Shown here piece after piece: positions 33,149 through 41,670 of a DNA stretch of 64,000 nucleotides. Position numbers and translations under genes: made by a program. The first letter of the stretch is position 1, and each line of letters begins with the position of its first letter. Source of the DNA: Lachnospiraceae bacterium. Its GTDB lineage: Bacteria > Bacillota > Clostridia > Lachnospirales > Lachnospiraceae. The notes beneath the pieces are model-generated. The model saw only the letters and a program-made list of their open reading frames with translations, did no database searches and was not told the DNA's origin. The stretch is taken from positions 48,397-112,396 of the forward strand of contig JAGBBV010000032.1 in the NCBI GenBank assembly GCA_017938315.1, in the 5' to 3' direction.

Positions 33149-34120
33149 TCACTTTCTGTTCTGCAGTTTCTTTTTATACATCCGGATGTCAGGTCCGGTA
33201 ATTTTACATAATTCGTAATTACTTGTAATTCTGGAAAAAATCCGGTCGGAATAACGGTTCCTGAAATCTTCCAGAGAAAGGTTTGTAGAAATGACAACCG
33301 CTTTTTGCTGCAAGTGGCGGTCATTAATCAGGGAAAAGAGCTGTGATGCAACAAAATTGTTGGTAAGTTCTGTTCCCAAATCATCAATGATGAGCAAATC
33401 GCACTGAAATAAATCCTCATAAGATTTATGAAGGTCTTCCGTATTTTTATAATCGAATTTTATTTTGGAAAGAGTATCAAAGAGTCCGGATGCACTAAAA
33501 TAGATAACAGAATGTCCGCTGTCAATCAATTCTTTGGCAATACAACCGGATAAAAAGGATTTGCCCGTACCTACTGTACCATAAAAGAATAAATTATGGT
33601 AGTCCGAATTGAAATTATTTATAAAATTTCTGCAAGTAGTTACTGTATTTTGAAAACGAAGGAGATCTTCTCCCTGGTAAAATTCATAAGAAAGAGTAGA
33701 AAAATTTTCGCTTTCCAGCATTTCCCGAAGGCCGGACTGCTCATAAAGCAAAGAAATTTCCGTATTTTTAAAACAGTGGCATTTGACACCGTCAATATAG
33801 CCGGTGTCCTTACAGTCTTTGCAATCATAAACAGGTTCCAGATAATCCTGAGGCAAACCTGCTGAGATGAGAAGCTGTTCTTTCATGGAAGAGAGATCGG
33901 CTAAAATAGCTTTCAGCTCATCCAAGGCATCTTCGTCTCCGGCAAGGAGTTTTTTTCCGTGCTCTACAGAGATGGAAGCGATTGATTCATCTATTTCCTG
34001 ATAACCCTCTACATTTGCATAAACATATGCCCTGCGGTCATTTAACAGACGTCTGTTTCGGTTTTGTGTTGCTTCATAATTACGGATAATGGTATCGTAT
34101 TGGGAATTCGTAAGTGCCAC
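33149..34120 (-). CDS. dnaI: DnaC/DnaI-like helicase loader ATPase
   Basis: 323-residue AAA+ ATPase. N-terminal helical region, then a zinc-finger-like CKDCKDTGYIDGVKCHC (about residues 100-116), then Walker A GTVGTGKS, Walker B LLIIDDLGTE, and an arginine-finger region SDRIFSRI. This is the architecture of DnaI in Bacillus, which loads the replicative helicase. It is encoded 12 bases downstream of a DnaD/DnaB-like gene, as expected for the primosome pair. Confidence 0.92.
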   Translation of the reverse strand: MALTNSQYDTIIRNYEATQNRNRRLLNDRRAYVYANVEGYQEIDESIASISVEHGKKLLAGDEDALDELKAILADLSSMKEQLLISAGLPQDYLEPVYDCKDCKDTGYIDGVKCHCFKNTEISLLYEQSGLREMLESENFSTLSYEFYQGEDLLRFQNTVTTCRNFINNFNSDYHNLFFYGTVGTGKSFLSGCIAKELIDSGHSVIYFSASGLFDTLSKIKFDYKNTEDLHKSYEDLFQCDLLIIDDLGTELTNNFVASQLFSLINDRHLQQKAVVISTNLSLEDFRNRYSDRIFSRITSNYELCKITGPDIRMYKKKLQNRK

Positions 34121-34132
34121 GTGTCTTCTCCT

Positions 34133-35203
34133 TTAGTTGCTTAAAAGCTCGCGCTCAAGAGCGTCGAAATCATAATCAGTCTGCATAAATTGGTTAAACT
34201 GACCTGCCGGGGAAGTGCTCTTTGCAGGAGTTCTTCTTCTGGAATAGGTTTCATCCAATAGCTTGATGTCAGCTTTGTGATGTACATTTCCTTTGTACCA
34301 GCTTGTGAGGATGCTGTCAGCGTATTCGAAACGATGCTTGTCCGTTGCAAGAACGGTACGGTTGCAAGCTTCCATAATAATATCTGAAGTGAATCCGTAT
34401 TCTTTTACCCATTTTGTAACAAAAGCTGCTTCTGTATTTGTGGGCGTACTTGTCTTACCCAAAGCTTTCATGACATCGTAGACTGTTTTGTCATATTTAC
34501 GGGCAGATTTAGCGGCCTGCTTGGGAGTGGTAATACCTTCCTCTGCCCAACTAATGGCAACTTTTTCTATGTAGCGGAAATCTTTTTTTCCTTTGTCTAC
34601 ACAATATTGAATCAGATAATCAATTAAATCTGCAGAAAACTTCAACTTGTCGGAAAAGAAAAGAATGGTTTTTATTTCTCCGGCACTTAAGGTTTTTCCT
34701 AAATACTGCTCGGCCACAAATAAAATTTGAGCTGTTTCTTCCCGGTTTTTAAATTCCTTTAATTCGTCCAAACTGTATACGGGTTTCTCGTATGCGGGTT
34801 TTTCGGGTGCTACTTTTTCTAAAGCAGGGCTTTCGCTGAAAATTGCATTTTTGGTAGGGATTGGCACAACCGGTGCCAAAGCAACAATATCAGAATTAGG
34901 CTTTCTGTCAGACATCTCAAGAAGACGGATGCCGGATAAATTTTTGGCATCATCATACTCCAAAGAAAGAAGCCTGTTTTTTTCCCAATATTTCAGTGCA
35001 CGCATAACATCCTTCTCGGTGTGATTAAATTTATCCGCGATATCAGAAACACTGGTGGATAAATGTGCACTCATCATACGAAGAAGGTACAGATATATTT
35101 TAAGCTGTGCATCGTTTGCCTCTTTCATATATTCGTCAATAAACAGATTGGATACAATCGTAGCATCAGCATAATTATCCTGATAAATTGTAAAGCGACT
35201 CAT
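34133..35203 (-). CDS. dnaD: DnaD/DnaB-like replication initiation protein
   Basis: 356 residues. N-terminal winged-helix-like domain (IDEYMKEANDAQLKIYLYLLRMM onward), a disordered Pro/Glu-rich linker with repeats of the type EKP, then the DnaB/DnaD C-terminal domain (LSAGEIKTILFF, YCVDKGKKDFRYIEKVAISWAEEGI) found twice in tandem-like form. These proteins remodel DNA and recruit the helicase loader at the origin. ATG 35201-35203 has AGGGGA upstream. First gene of the dnaD-dnaI-prs operon. DnaA boxes lie upstream of its promoter. Confidence 0.88.
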   Translation of the reverse strand: MSRFTIYQDNYADATIVSNLFIDEYMKEANDAQLKIYLYLLRMMSAHLSTSVSDIADKFNHTEKDVMRALKYWEKNRLLSLEYDDAKNLSGIRLLEMSDRKPNSDIVALAPVVPIPTKNAIFSESPALEKVAPEKPAYEKPVYSLDELKEFKNREETAQILFVAEQYLGKTLSAGEIKTILFFSDKLKFSADLIDYLIQYCVDKGKKDFRYIEKVAISWAEEGITTPKQAAKSARKYDKTVYDVMKALGKTSTPTNTEAAFVTKWVKEYGFTSDIIMEACNRTVLATDKHRFEYADSILTSWYKGNVHHKADIKLLDETYSRRRTPAKSTSPAGQFNQFMQTDYDFDALERELLSN

Positions 35204-35251
35204 AAAGCCATCCCCTACTCTCATTTTTTACATTCATTCAAAGCAAAATGA

Positions 35252-35279
35252 ATTATAACATACCATGCAAAAAAATCAA
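35252..35279 (-). promoter_or_regulatory. Promoter of the dnaD-dnaI-prs operon
   Basis: Minus strand TTGATT (35274-35279), 16-bp spacer, TATAAT (35252-35257). Confidence 0.7.
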
Positions 35280-35327
35280 ATGGCAATTTTCCCGAAAAAT
35301 ACAGTGTTTACAAGGGTTTGCAGAAAT

Positions 35328-35476
35328 TGTGGACAATGTGGATAATGTGGATATGTTTTGTTTTTTTTGAGAAAAATGCGTAATTTTCAAGGACTGACCG
35401 GCATAAATTTAAAAAACAAAATATCCACATAAAAAGAAACTAAAAATCATTCTTTTTGTGTGGATATTGTGGATAA
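35328..35476. promoter_or_regulatory. Cluster of six DnaA boxes
   Basis: Three 9-mers stand head to tail without gaps at 35328-35354: TGTGGACAA, TGTGGATAA, TGTGGATAT. One inverted copy, ATATCCACA, is at 35421-35429. Two more adjoin at 35459-35476: TGTGGATAT, TGTGGATAA. Those at 35337-35345 and 35468-35476 match the consensus TGTGNATAA exactly and the others differ by one base. The array lies between the murC stop and the dnaD promoter, with AT-rich sequence between the groups. Confidence 0.85.
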
Positions 35477-35479
35477 ATT

Positions 35480-36856
35480 TTATTTCAAAAGATTTTCGCT
35501 GATATTTACAACATCTCCGGCACCCATAGTTATCAACAAATCACCTGTCTTGCAATTTGACGAAACGAATTTTTCGATTTCTTCAAAAGTAGGGAAATAA
35601 TGGCACTTTTTTCCTAGAGATTCTATCTCATTTTTCAGGGTTTCAGAGCTGACACCTAAAGTGTCAGTTTCCCGTGCTGCATATATTTCTGCCAGAACAA
35701 TTTCATCGGATAATGAAAGTGCTTTGGCAAAGTCCTTCAAGAAGGCTTTGGTACGTGTGTAGGTATGGGGCTGGAAAATGCACCATAATTTATTGTGGGG
35801 ATAATTGGAAGCTGCCTGCAAGGTTGCGGTAATTTCTGTGGGATGATGTGCATAATCATCTATTACGCAAACACCGTTAAAGGTTCCTTTATATTCAAAA
35901 CGTCTGTCGGTTCCTTTAAATGCAAGCAGTGCTTTTTTAACGGTATCCCTGGAAATGCCAAGCAAGTCGGAAAGTGCAATGGCAGCCATGGCATTGTAAA
36001 CATTGTGTTCGCCCGGAACACCCAGAGAGATGGTATCAGTTTTTCCATTTTGACCTTTTAATGTAAAAGAGGCGCATCCTGTTTCATTATAAGTGATGTC
36101 ACAGGGATAGTAATCATAAGCCCCATTATTTCCGTAAGTAATAATGCTGCATGATACGCCGTCAATAATTTGCTCAATACCGGGAATTGTACCATTTATG
36201 ATAAGGCTTCCATCGGCAGGCAAAAGCTTGGCGAATTGTCCAAAAGAGTTTCTGATATCATGGATATCCTTAAAAAAGTCAAGGTGATCTTCTTCTACAT
36301 TGAGTATAATACTGATTTTGGGAAAAAAACTTAAGAAACTGTTGGTATACTCGCATGCCTCCGTGACAAAATGTTCGCCCTGCCCTACCCTTATATTTCC
36401 GTTTATGGGCTTATAGATTCCGCCGATGGAAAGGGTGGGATCTACATCTGCCGCCAAGAGAATTTCGGAAATCATGGAAGTGGTGGTAGTCTTGCCGTGA
36501 GTACCGCTTACGGCAATGGGGGTTTTATAGTTTTTCATCATCTGCCCCAAGAGCTGTGCCCTTGTCAAAATTGGAATTGACAGTTCCTGTGCGGCAACAA
36601 ATTCGGGATTATCAGGATGAACGGCGCTGGTATATACGACCACATCAAGGTCTGCTGTGATATTTTCCTGCTTCTGACCGTAATAGATGCATGCTCCCTT
36701 TTCTGCTAATGCAGCTGTTAAAGGAGAGGCCTGCCTGTCGGACCCGGAAACAGAAAATCCTTTATCTAAAAGGACCTGTGCAAGACCGCTCATACTGATG
36801 CCGCCAATACCAATGAAATATATGTGAATGGGATGATTAAAATCAATCTGATACAT
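35480..36856 (-). CDS. murC: UDP-N-acetylmuramate--L-alanine ligase
   Basis: 458-residue Mur ligase that adds the first L-Ala to UDP-MurNAc. N-terminal Rossmann motif FIGIGGISMSGLAQ, ATP loop VSGTHGKTTTTSM, and central EACEYTNSFLSF. ATG 36854-36856 follows GGAGGC; an upstream in-frame ATG gives a 25-residue Tyr-rich extension without a ribosome site and is rejected. It is transcribed alone. The downstream DnaA-box cluster begins four bases past its stop. Confidence 0.96.
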   Translation of the reverse strand: MYQIDFNHPIHIYFIGIGGISMSGLAQVLLDKGFSVSGSDRQASPLTAALAEKGACIYYGQKQENITADLDVVVYTSAVHPDNPEFVAAQELSIPILTRAQLLGQMMKNYKTPIAVSGTHGKTTTTSMISEILLAADVDPTLSIGGIYKPINGNIRVGQGEHFVTEACEYTNSFLSFFPKISIILNVEEDHLDFFKDIHDIRNSFGQFAKLLPADGSLIINGTIPGIEQIIDGVSCSIITYGNNGAYDYYPCDITYNETGCASFTLKGQNGKTDTISLGVPGEHNVYNAMAAIALSDLLGISRDTVKKALLAFKGTDRRFEYKGTFNGVCVIDDYAHHPTEITATLQAASNYPHNKLWCIFQPHTYTRTKAFLKDFAKALSLSDEIVLAEIYAARETDTLGVSSETLKNEIESLGKKCHYFPTFEEIEKFVSSNCKTGDLLITMGAGDVVNISENLLK

Positions 36857-36902
36857 AAAAATGCCTCCGATATAATAAGTATGATTCATTTTTGCACTTT
36901 TT

Positions 36903-36931
36903 ATTATATAGAAATACAACAAAAAAACCAA
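36903..36931 (-). promoter_or_regulatory. murC promoter
   Basis: Minus strand TTGGTT (36926-36931), 17-bp spacer, TATAAT (36903-36908). The region from here to about 37070 is AT-rich without a gene. Confidence 0.7.
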
Positions 36932-37076
36932 TTATTTTTTAAATAAAAAAACTGATACAGTGTTGAATGATAGATACAGATTGCAGCGTGCCGGACGAAA
37001 TGCAAGAAAATTTGTAAATTATTGTAAAAATTTTACATAAAAATGGTCGAAACAGCGAAAATTTTTGTAAAAATTA

Positions 37077-37105
37077 TTCACTTTTAATGGAACATATGGT
37101 ATACT
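37077..37105 (+). promoter_or_regulatory. glgC promoter
   Basis: TTCACT (37077-37082), 17-bp spacer, extended -10 TGGTATACT (hexamer 37100-37105), about 90 bases before the ATG. Confidence 0.7.
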
Positions 37106-37197
37106 ATTCGTACATATGATAATTGGTACCTGTATTAAAAAACAATTATCTTGCGAAATTTTTTATAACATAATTTTTACTGGTAAGAGGTGATGAT

Positions 37198-38472
37198 ATG
37201 ATTAAAAAAGAAATGATTGCCATGTTGCTTGCAGGCGGTCAGGGTAGCAGACTCGGTGTACTCACATCAAAGGTGGCCAAGCCGGCAGTATCTTTTGGCG
37301 GAAAATACCGTATTATCGATTTCCCGTTAAGTAACTGTATTAATTCGGGTGTTGATACAGTGGGTGTATTGACACAGTATCAGCCGCTTAGGCTGAATAC
37401 CCACATAGGTATCGGTATTCCGTGGGATTTAGATAGAAATATCGGAGGTGTAAGCGTACTGCCTCCTTATGAGAAAATTACCAACAGTGAATGGTATACA
37501 GGAACCGCCAATGCCATTTATCAGAATATGGATTATATGGAGAGCTTTAATCCTGAATATATCTTGATTTTATCAGGTGACCATATTTATAAGATGGATT
37601 ATGAAGTGATGCTTGATTTCCATAAGGAAAAAGGTGCCGAGTGTACCATTGCGGTTATGCCGGTTCCCATGGAAGAAGCGAAGCGTTTCGGAATTATGAT
37701 TACTGACGAAGAAAGAAAGATTACCGATTTTGAAGAAAAACCGGCAAATCCCAGAAGTAATCTGGCATCCATGGGTATTTATATTTTCAATTGGAAGACT
37801 TTAAAGGAAGCACTGCTCGCAAACGCAGAACAGCCGGGTCTTGACTTTGGTAAACATGTAATTCCTTATTGCCATGAAAAAGGTGCACCGTTATATGCTT
37901 ATGAATTTAACGGCTACTGGAAAGATGTAGGAACACTGCAGTCTTATTGGGAAGCAAACATGGAACTTATCGATATTGTTCCCGAGTTCAACCTGTATGA
38001 GGAATATTGGAAGATTTATACCAAGAGTGAAATACTTCCTCCTCAGTATATAGCTGATTCCAGTTTGGTGGAGAAGAGCATTATCGGGGAAGGCAGTGAC
38101 GTATATGGACAGGTATATAGTTCCGTAATCGGTTGCGGAGTCACCATTGGAGAAGGTGCAGTTATTAAAGACTCCATTATTATGAACGGAGCAGTCATCG
38201 GTCCGGGATGCGAACTTAATAAAGCGATTGTTGCAGAAAATGCAATCATAGGTAAGAATACAAAGCTTGGTATCGGAGAGGAAGCCCCTAATGAGACAGA
38301 CCCGCATATTTATAACAGCGGACTTGTGTGCGTAGGAGAAAAGAGTGTAATTCCTGAAGGCATTACGATTGGTAAAAATGCATGTGTCTTTGGAAATACC
38401 ACGGCATCCGATTACCCGGGTAACTGCCTCGCAAGCGGTAAAACATTAATTAAGGCAGGTGATGAAAAGTGA
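37198..38472 (+). CDS. glgC: Glucose-1-phosphate adenylyltransferase, catalytic subunit
   Basis: Makes ADP-glucose for glycogen synthesis. 424 residues: nucleotidyltransferase domain with [28 protein letters not shown] and [12 protein letters not shown], then a left-handed beta-helix of hexapeptide repeats (about 290-400). AGAGGTGAT precedes the ATG. The gene overlaps glgD by four bases (GTGA), so the two are translationally coupled and probably form a heteromeric enzyme. Confidence 0.96.
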   Translation: MIKKEMIAMLLAGGQGSRLGVLTSKVAKPAVSFGGKYRIIDFPLSNCINSGVDTVGVLTQYQPLRLNTHIGIGIPWDLDRNIGGVSVLPPYEKITNSEWYTGTANAIYQNMDYMESFNPEYILILSGDHIYKMDYEVMLDFHKEKGAECTIAVMPVPMEEAKRFGIMITDEERKITDFEEKPANPRSNLASMGIYIFNWKTLKEALLANAEQPGLDFGKHVIPYCHEKGAPLYAYEFNGYWKDVGTLQSYWEANMELIDIVPEFNLYEEYWKIYTKSEILPPQYIADSSLVEKSIIGEGSDVYGQVYSSVIGCGVTIGEGAVIKDSIIMNGAVIGPGCELNKAIVAENAIIGKNTKLGIGEEAPNETDPHIYNSGLVCVGEKSVIPEGITIGKNACVFGNTTASDYPGNCLASGKTLIKAGDEK

Positions 38473-39587
38473 GAGCATTAGGTATTATTTTAGCTGGCGG
38501 TAACAGTTTCCGCATGAGAGAACTTTCCCAGAAACGTGCAGTATGTGCCATGCCCATAGCGGGAAGCTACAGAAGTATCGACTTCGCACTCAGTAATATG
38601 TCAAACTCCCATATTCAGAAGGTGGCGGTTTTTACACAGTACAATGCAACAAGTTTGAATGAGCACTTAAGTTCTTCTAAGTGGTGGGATTTCGGACGTA
38701 AGCAAGGTGGCTTGTATGTATTTACTCCTTCCGTAACAGCAGAAAGCAATTTCTGGTACAGAGGAACGGCGGATGCCATCGCACAGAATCTTGCTTTCTT
38801 AAAAAACAGTCATGAACCCTATGTAGTAATTGCATCCGGTGACTGCGTTTATAAGTTAGATTATAATAAAGTGTTAGAATATCATATCGAGAAAAAAGCT
38901 GATATTACCGTTGTATGTAAGGATATGGCACCGGGGATTAATGTGGACCGTTTCGGAACCATTAAGATGAACGAAGAGAGCCGCATTGAAGAGTTTGAAG
39001 AAAAACCTGTTGTAGCGAAATCCAACACCATTTCCTGTGGTATTTATGTGGTAAGAAGACGACAACTTATCGAAATGATTGAAAAATGTGCGGAAGAAGA
39101 CAGATATGATTTTGTAAAGGACATCTTAATCCGCTATAAGAACATGAAGAGAATCTACGGATACAAGATGCAGGACTACTGGAGCAATATTGCCACGGTA
39201 GAAGATTACTTTAATACCAACATGGACTTCTTAAAGGCAGATACCAGGGATTATTTCTTCAAGCAATATCCTGATGTATATTCTAAGGTGGATGATTTGC
39301 CACCGGCCAAATATAATGTAGGTGCAAAAATTAAAAACAGCTTGATTGCAAGCGGATGTATTGTTAACGGTACCGTAGAAGACTCCGTTATCTTTAAAAA
39401 GACATACATCGGAAATAACTGCTATATTAAGAACTGCATTATTTTAAATGATGTTTATATCGGCGATAATACACATATTGAAAACTGTATTGTGGAAAGC
39501 CGTGATACCATTAGGGCAAATTCTTATCATGCAGGAACAGACGGAATTAAAATTGTACTTGAAAGGAACGACAGATATGTGATTTAG
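38469..39587 (+). CDS. glgD: Glucose-1-phosphate adenylyltransferase subunit GlgD
   Basis: 372 residues, GTG start overlapping the glgC stop. Same fold as GlgC but with a degenerate catalytic loop: [18 protein letters not shown] lacks the GlgC GxGSRL pattern, and [11 protein letters not shown] replaces [10 protein letters not shown]. In Gram-positive bacteria GlgD is a regulatory partner that raises GlgC activity. It is followed by spoVG after 35 bases in the same direction. Confidence 0.95.
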   Translation: MRALGIILAGGNSFRMRELSQKRAVCAMPIAGSYRSIDFALSNMSNSHIQKVAVFTQYNATSLNEHLSSSKWWDFGRKQGGLYVFTPSVTAESNFWYRGTADAIAQNLAFLKNSHEPYVVIASGDCVYKLDYNKVLEYHIEKKADITVVCKDMAPGINVDRFGTIKMNEESRIEEFEEKPVVAKSNTISCGIYVVRRRQLIEMIEKCAEEDRYDFVKDILIRYKNMKRIYGYKMQDYWSNIATVEDYFNTNMDFLKADTRDYFFKQYPDVYSKVDDLPPAKYNVGAKIKNSLIASGCIVNGTVEDSVIFKKTYIGNNCYIKNCIILNDVYIGDNTHIENCIVESRDTIRANSYHAGTDGIKIVLERNDRYVI

Positions 39588-39622
39588 AACAGATTAATAT
39601 ACAGACAGGGGGAGAATCAGGA

Positions 39623-39898
39623 ATGAAAATTACAGATGTAAGAGTCAGAAAAATTACCAAGGAAGGAAAGATGCGTGCTATCGTATCAATTACCATTGAT
39701 GATGAATTTGTAATTCATGACATTAAGGTAATTGAGGGAGAAAAGGGAATGTTCATTGCAATGCCCAGCAAGAAATCAACCGATGGGGAGTACCGAGACA
39801 TTGCCCATCCCATCAATTCTTCAACAAGAGAAACTATCCAGAAGATTATTTTGGATAGCTATGAGAAGGCTCTCCTTGAGCCGGATGAGGAAGAATAA
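39623..39898 (+). CDS. spoVG: Septation/regulatory protein SpoVG
   Basis: 91-residue small DNA/RNA-binding regulator. Begins [11 protein letters not shown] and contains the conserved [21 protein letters not shown], so it is full length. GGGGGAG precedes the ATG. No separate promoter is evident, so it may ride on the glgCD transcript, an unusual pairing since spoVG often precedes glmU. Known roles include asymmetric septation and gene control. Confidence 0.96.
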   Translation: MKITDVRVRKITKEGKMRAIVSITIDDEFVIHDIKVIEGEKGMFIAMPSKKSTDGEYRDIAHPINSSTRETIQKIILDSYEKALLEPDEEE

Positions 39899-39930
39899 GC
39901 ATTTATTCCGTAAAATGCTGTTTTGCTCAA

Positions 39931-39956
39931 AAAAGAGGCTGCCGAATCCGGCAGCC
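39931..39956. terminator. Terminator between spoVG and the YczE-like gene
   Basis: GGCTGCCG (39937-39944) and CGGCAGCC (39949-39956). The T run is good on the minus strand (CTCTTTTTT) and weak on the plus strand (TTTACTATTTT). Confidence 0.85.
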
Positions 39957-39971
39957 TTTACTATTTTATAA

Positions 39972-40664
39972 TTATTTTGATGTAACCGCGTCCGGCAAAA
40001 TCCATTTGCGGTTCCATTTATTGAACATATTTACAAAAGGTCCCAGGCAGAAGGCAGTAAATACGGTGCCCAGCCCCAAGTGGCTGTTAGACCAGGAAAT
40101 AAATCCAATTAACACGGAAAATACAATAAGTAAAACACAAAAGGTATCTGTTATTACACGGTTAACAAAATAAGGTAATTTAAAGTGTTCTGTCATTCCA
40201 AGGGCCAGATAATCATAGGGCGAAACTCCCAGATTGGCAACCTGATACATGGATAATCCCAGGGATAAAATAATTAAGGATATCAGCATATAAATCAGCT
40301 GATATAAAAAACTTTTTCCGGTGCCATCACCAATTGTATTTTGAATAAAAGTAGTTGCATATTGGATGACATATCCCAAAAGACACATATTAATGATGGA
40401 ACCAAAGCCGATATAGGAACGTCCCCAAATTAACTGGATAATTAATAAAATAATATTTACAGTCAGCTGGTAAGTGCCAAGTCCTACATGGAATCCTTCG
40501 CTTAGTGCCATGTTTGCAGCGGTATATGGGTCGTTTCCCATAAGAGAAAGTCTAAGCCCCGATGCGCCGATTCCAATAAAAAAATTTCCCAAAAGAACCC
40601 CTAAAGCCTTTCTTGCCGTCAGTGGTTTGATAAAACAATCCGTAAACCTTTCCAATATCTTCAT
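39972..40664 (-). CDS. YczE/YyaS/YitT-family membrane protein
   Basis: 230 residues with five to six membrane helices. Family motifs: GNFFIGIGASGLRLSLMGNDPYTAANMAL and LGVSPYDYLALGM (shown in part). ATG 40662-40664 follows GGAGAG; an upstream in-frame start adds 25 residues without a ribosome site. Function of the family is poorly defined (transport or permease-like roles). No partner gene is adjacent on this strand. Confidence 0.82.
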   Translation of the reverse strand: MKILERFTDCFIKPLTARKALGVLLGNFFIGIGASGLRLSLMGNDPYTAANMALSEGFHVGLGTYQLTVNIILLIIQLIWGRSYIGFGSIINMCLLGYVIQYATTFIQNTIGDGTGKSFLYQLIYMLISLIILSLGLSMYQVANLGVSPYDYLALGMTEHFKLPYFVNRVITDTFCVLLIVFSVLIGFISWSNSHLGLGTVFTAFCLGPFVNMFNKWNRKWILPDAVTSK

Positions 40665-40804
40665 AACAATCTCTCCATTTGCTATTTTGAAATAAATTGT
40701 AATGTTTAATGCTATACTTGCAGTATAACAAATTTCCATATATTTTGACAGTAATATTCATGTTTTTAAAAATAGTACAACATAATTTTGTTGACATCTG
40801 AATA

Positions 40805-40833
40805 TTGCTTAACCCTTTCGAATAGTATAAAAT
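40805..40833 (+). promoter_or_regulatory. Promoter upstream of the pth leader
   Basis: TTGCTT (40805-40810), 17-bp spacer, TAAAAT (40828-40833). A TTGACA at 40791-40796 lacks a -10 at 17 bp. A start near 40841 would put the whole palindromic rod in the transcript. Confidence 0.5.
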
Positions 40834-40849
40834 TGAAACAGCGTAATGT

Positions 40850-41002
40850 GAAGTTATCTGTTTTATCTTCTGTGAAAATCTCTATACGCCATGAAGGCAA
40901 GACCAAAAAACAGGAGAGTCTTTGCTCGACGGTTTTTGTCCTTGGGCTTGACGGAATGTTTGGCGTAACAGGATTTGAACAGAAAATAAAACAGATAACT
41001 TC
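40850..41002 (+). ncRNA. Long near-palindromic RNA rod before pth (leader or small RNA)
   Basis: Seventeen-base perfect arms (40850-40866 and 40986-41002), one mismatch, then TTCTGT/ACAGAA (40868-40873, 40979-40984), AAATC/GATTT, a 4x4 loop, TACGCCA/TGGCGTA (40885-40891, 40961-40967), and further imperfect pairing inward. No T run follows the outer arm. No credible protein frame covers it. It could be a structured pth leader, a 6S-like RNA or a MITE-like element. Confidence 0.5.
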
Positions 41003-41043
41003 CCTATACCCGTATTCCAATACCCCACTAAAGGAGAAGCACT

Positions 41044-41670
41044 ATGTACATCATCGCAGGTTTGGGAAATCCCGGCAAACAATATGAAAACACCCGTCAC
41101 AACATTGGATGGCAGGTCATTGACAAATTGGCAGATAAGCATGGAATCAGAGTACTTGAAAATAAATTTAAAGGTCTCATCGGCAAGGGTATGATTTGCG
41201 GAGAAAAGGTCATATTAGTAAAACCCCTTACCTACATGAACTTAAGCGGTGAATGTATCGGGGAAATTGTCAACTATTTTAAGATAGATGAAACCTGTGA
41301 ACTTGTTGTAATTGCAGACGATATCAGTCTTGATGTGGGTTTTATTCGTATGCGCAAAAAGGGGAGTGCCGGAGGACATAACGGACTGAAAAGTATTATT
41401 GCCCATTTGGGACATGAAGAGTTTATCCGAATGAAGATGGGTGTGGGAGACAAGCCGGCAGGTTATGATCTGGCAGATTATGTGCTTGGTCACTTCACAA
41501 AAGAGGAATCTAAAGTGTTGGATGAAAGCATAAATAATGCAACTCTTGCTATAGAAACAATTATCAGTGAAGACATAGATAAAGCAATGAACTTATATAA
41601 TACAAAGAAAGTAAGTAAAAAGAAAGAAAAGGCAGAAAGTAATGAGGACACTACAAGCACCACTATCTGA
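41044..41670 (+). CDS. pth: Peptidyl-tRNA hydrolase
   Basis: 208 residues; frees tRNA from stalled peptidyl-tRNA. GLGNPGKQYENTRHNIGW includes the catalytic His, and KPLTYMNLSGE and GSAGGHNGLKSI are conserved. The C-terminal 20 residues are a Lys/Glu/Thr-rich extension beyond the usual end. AAAGGAGAAG precedes the ATG. The end overlaps mfd by 29 bases, and the pair is also adjacent in Bacillus. Confidence 0.96.
   Translation: MYIIAGLGNPGKQYENTRHNIGWQVIDKLADKHGIRVLENKFKGLIGKGMICGEKVILVKPLTYMNLSGECIGEIVNYFKIDETCELVVIADDISLDVGFIRMRKKGSAGGHNGLKSIIAHLGHEEFIRMKMGVGDKPAGYDLADYVLGHFTKEESKVLDESINNATLAIETIISEDIDKAMNLYNTKKVSKKKEKAESNEDTTSTTI

Noticed and set aside
40788-41087. Overlapping frames on both strands across the pth leader
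   Set aside because: They arise from the long palindrome and overlap the pth start; no ribosome site and no family resemblance.
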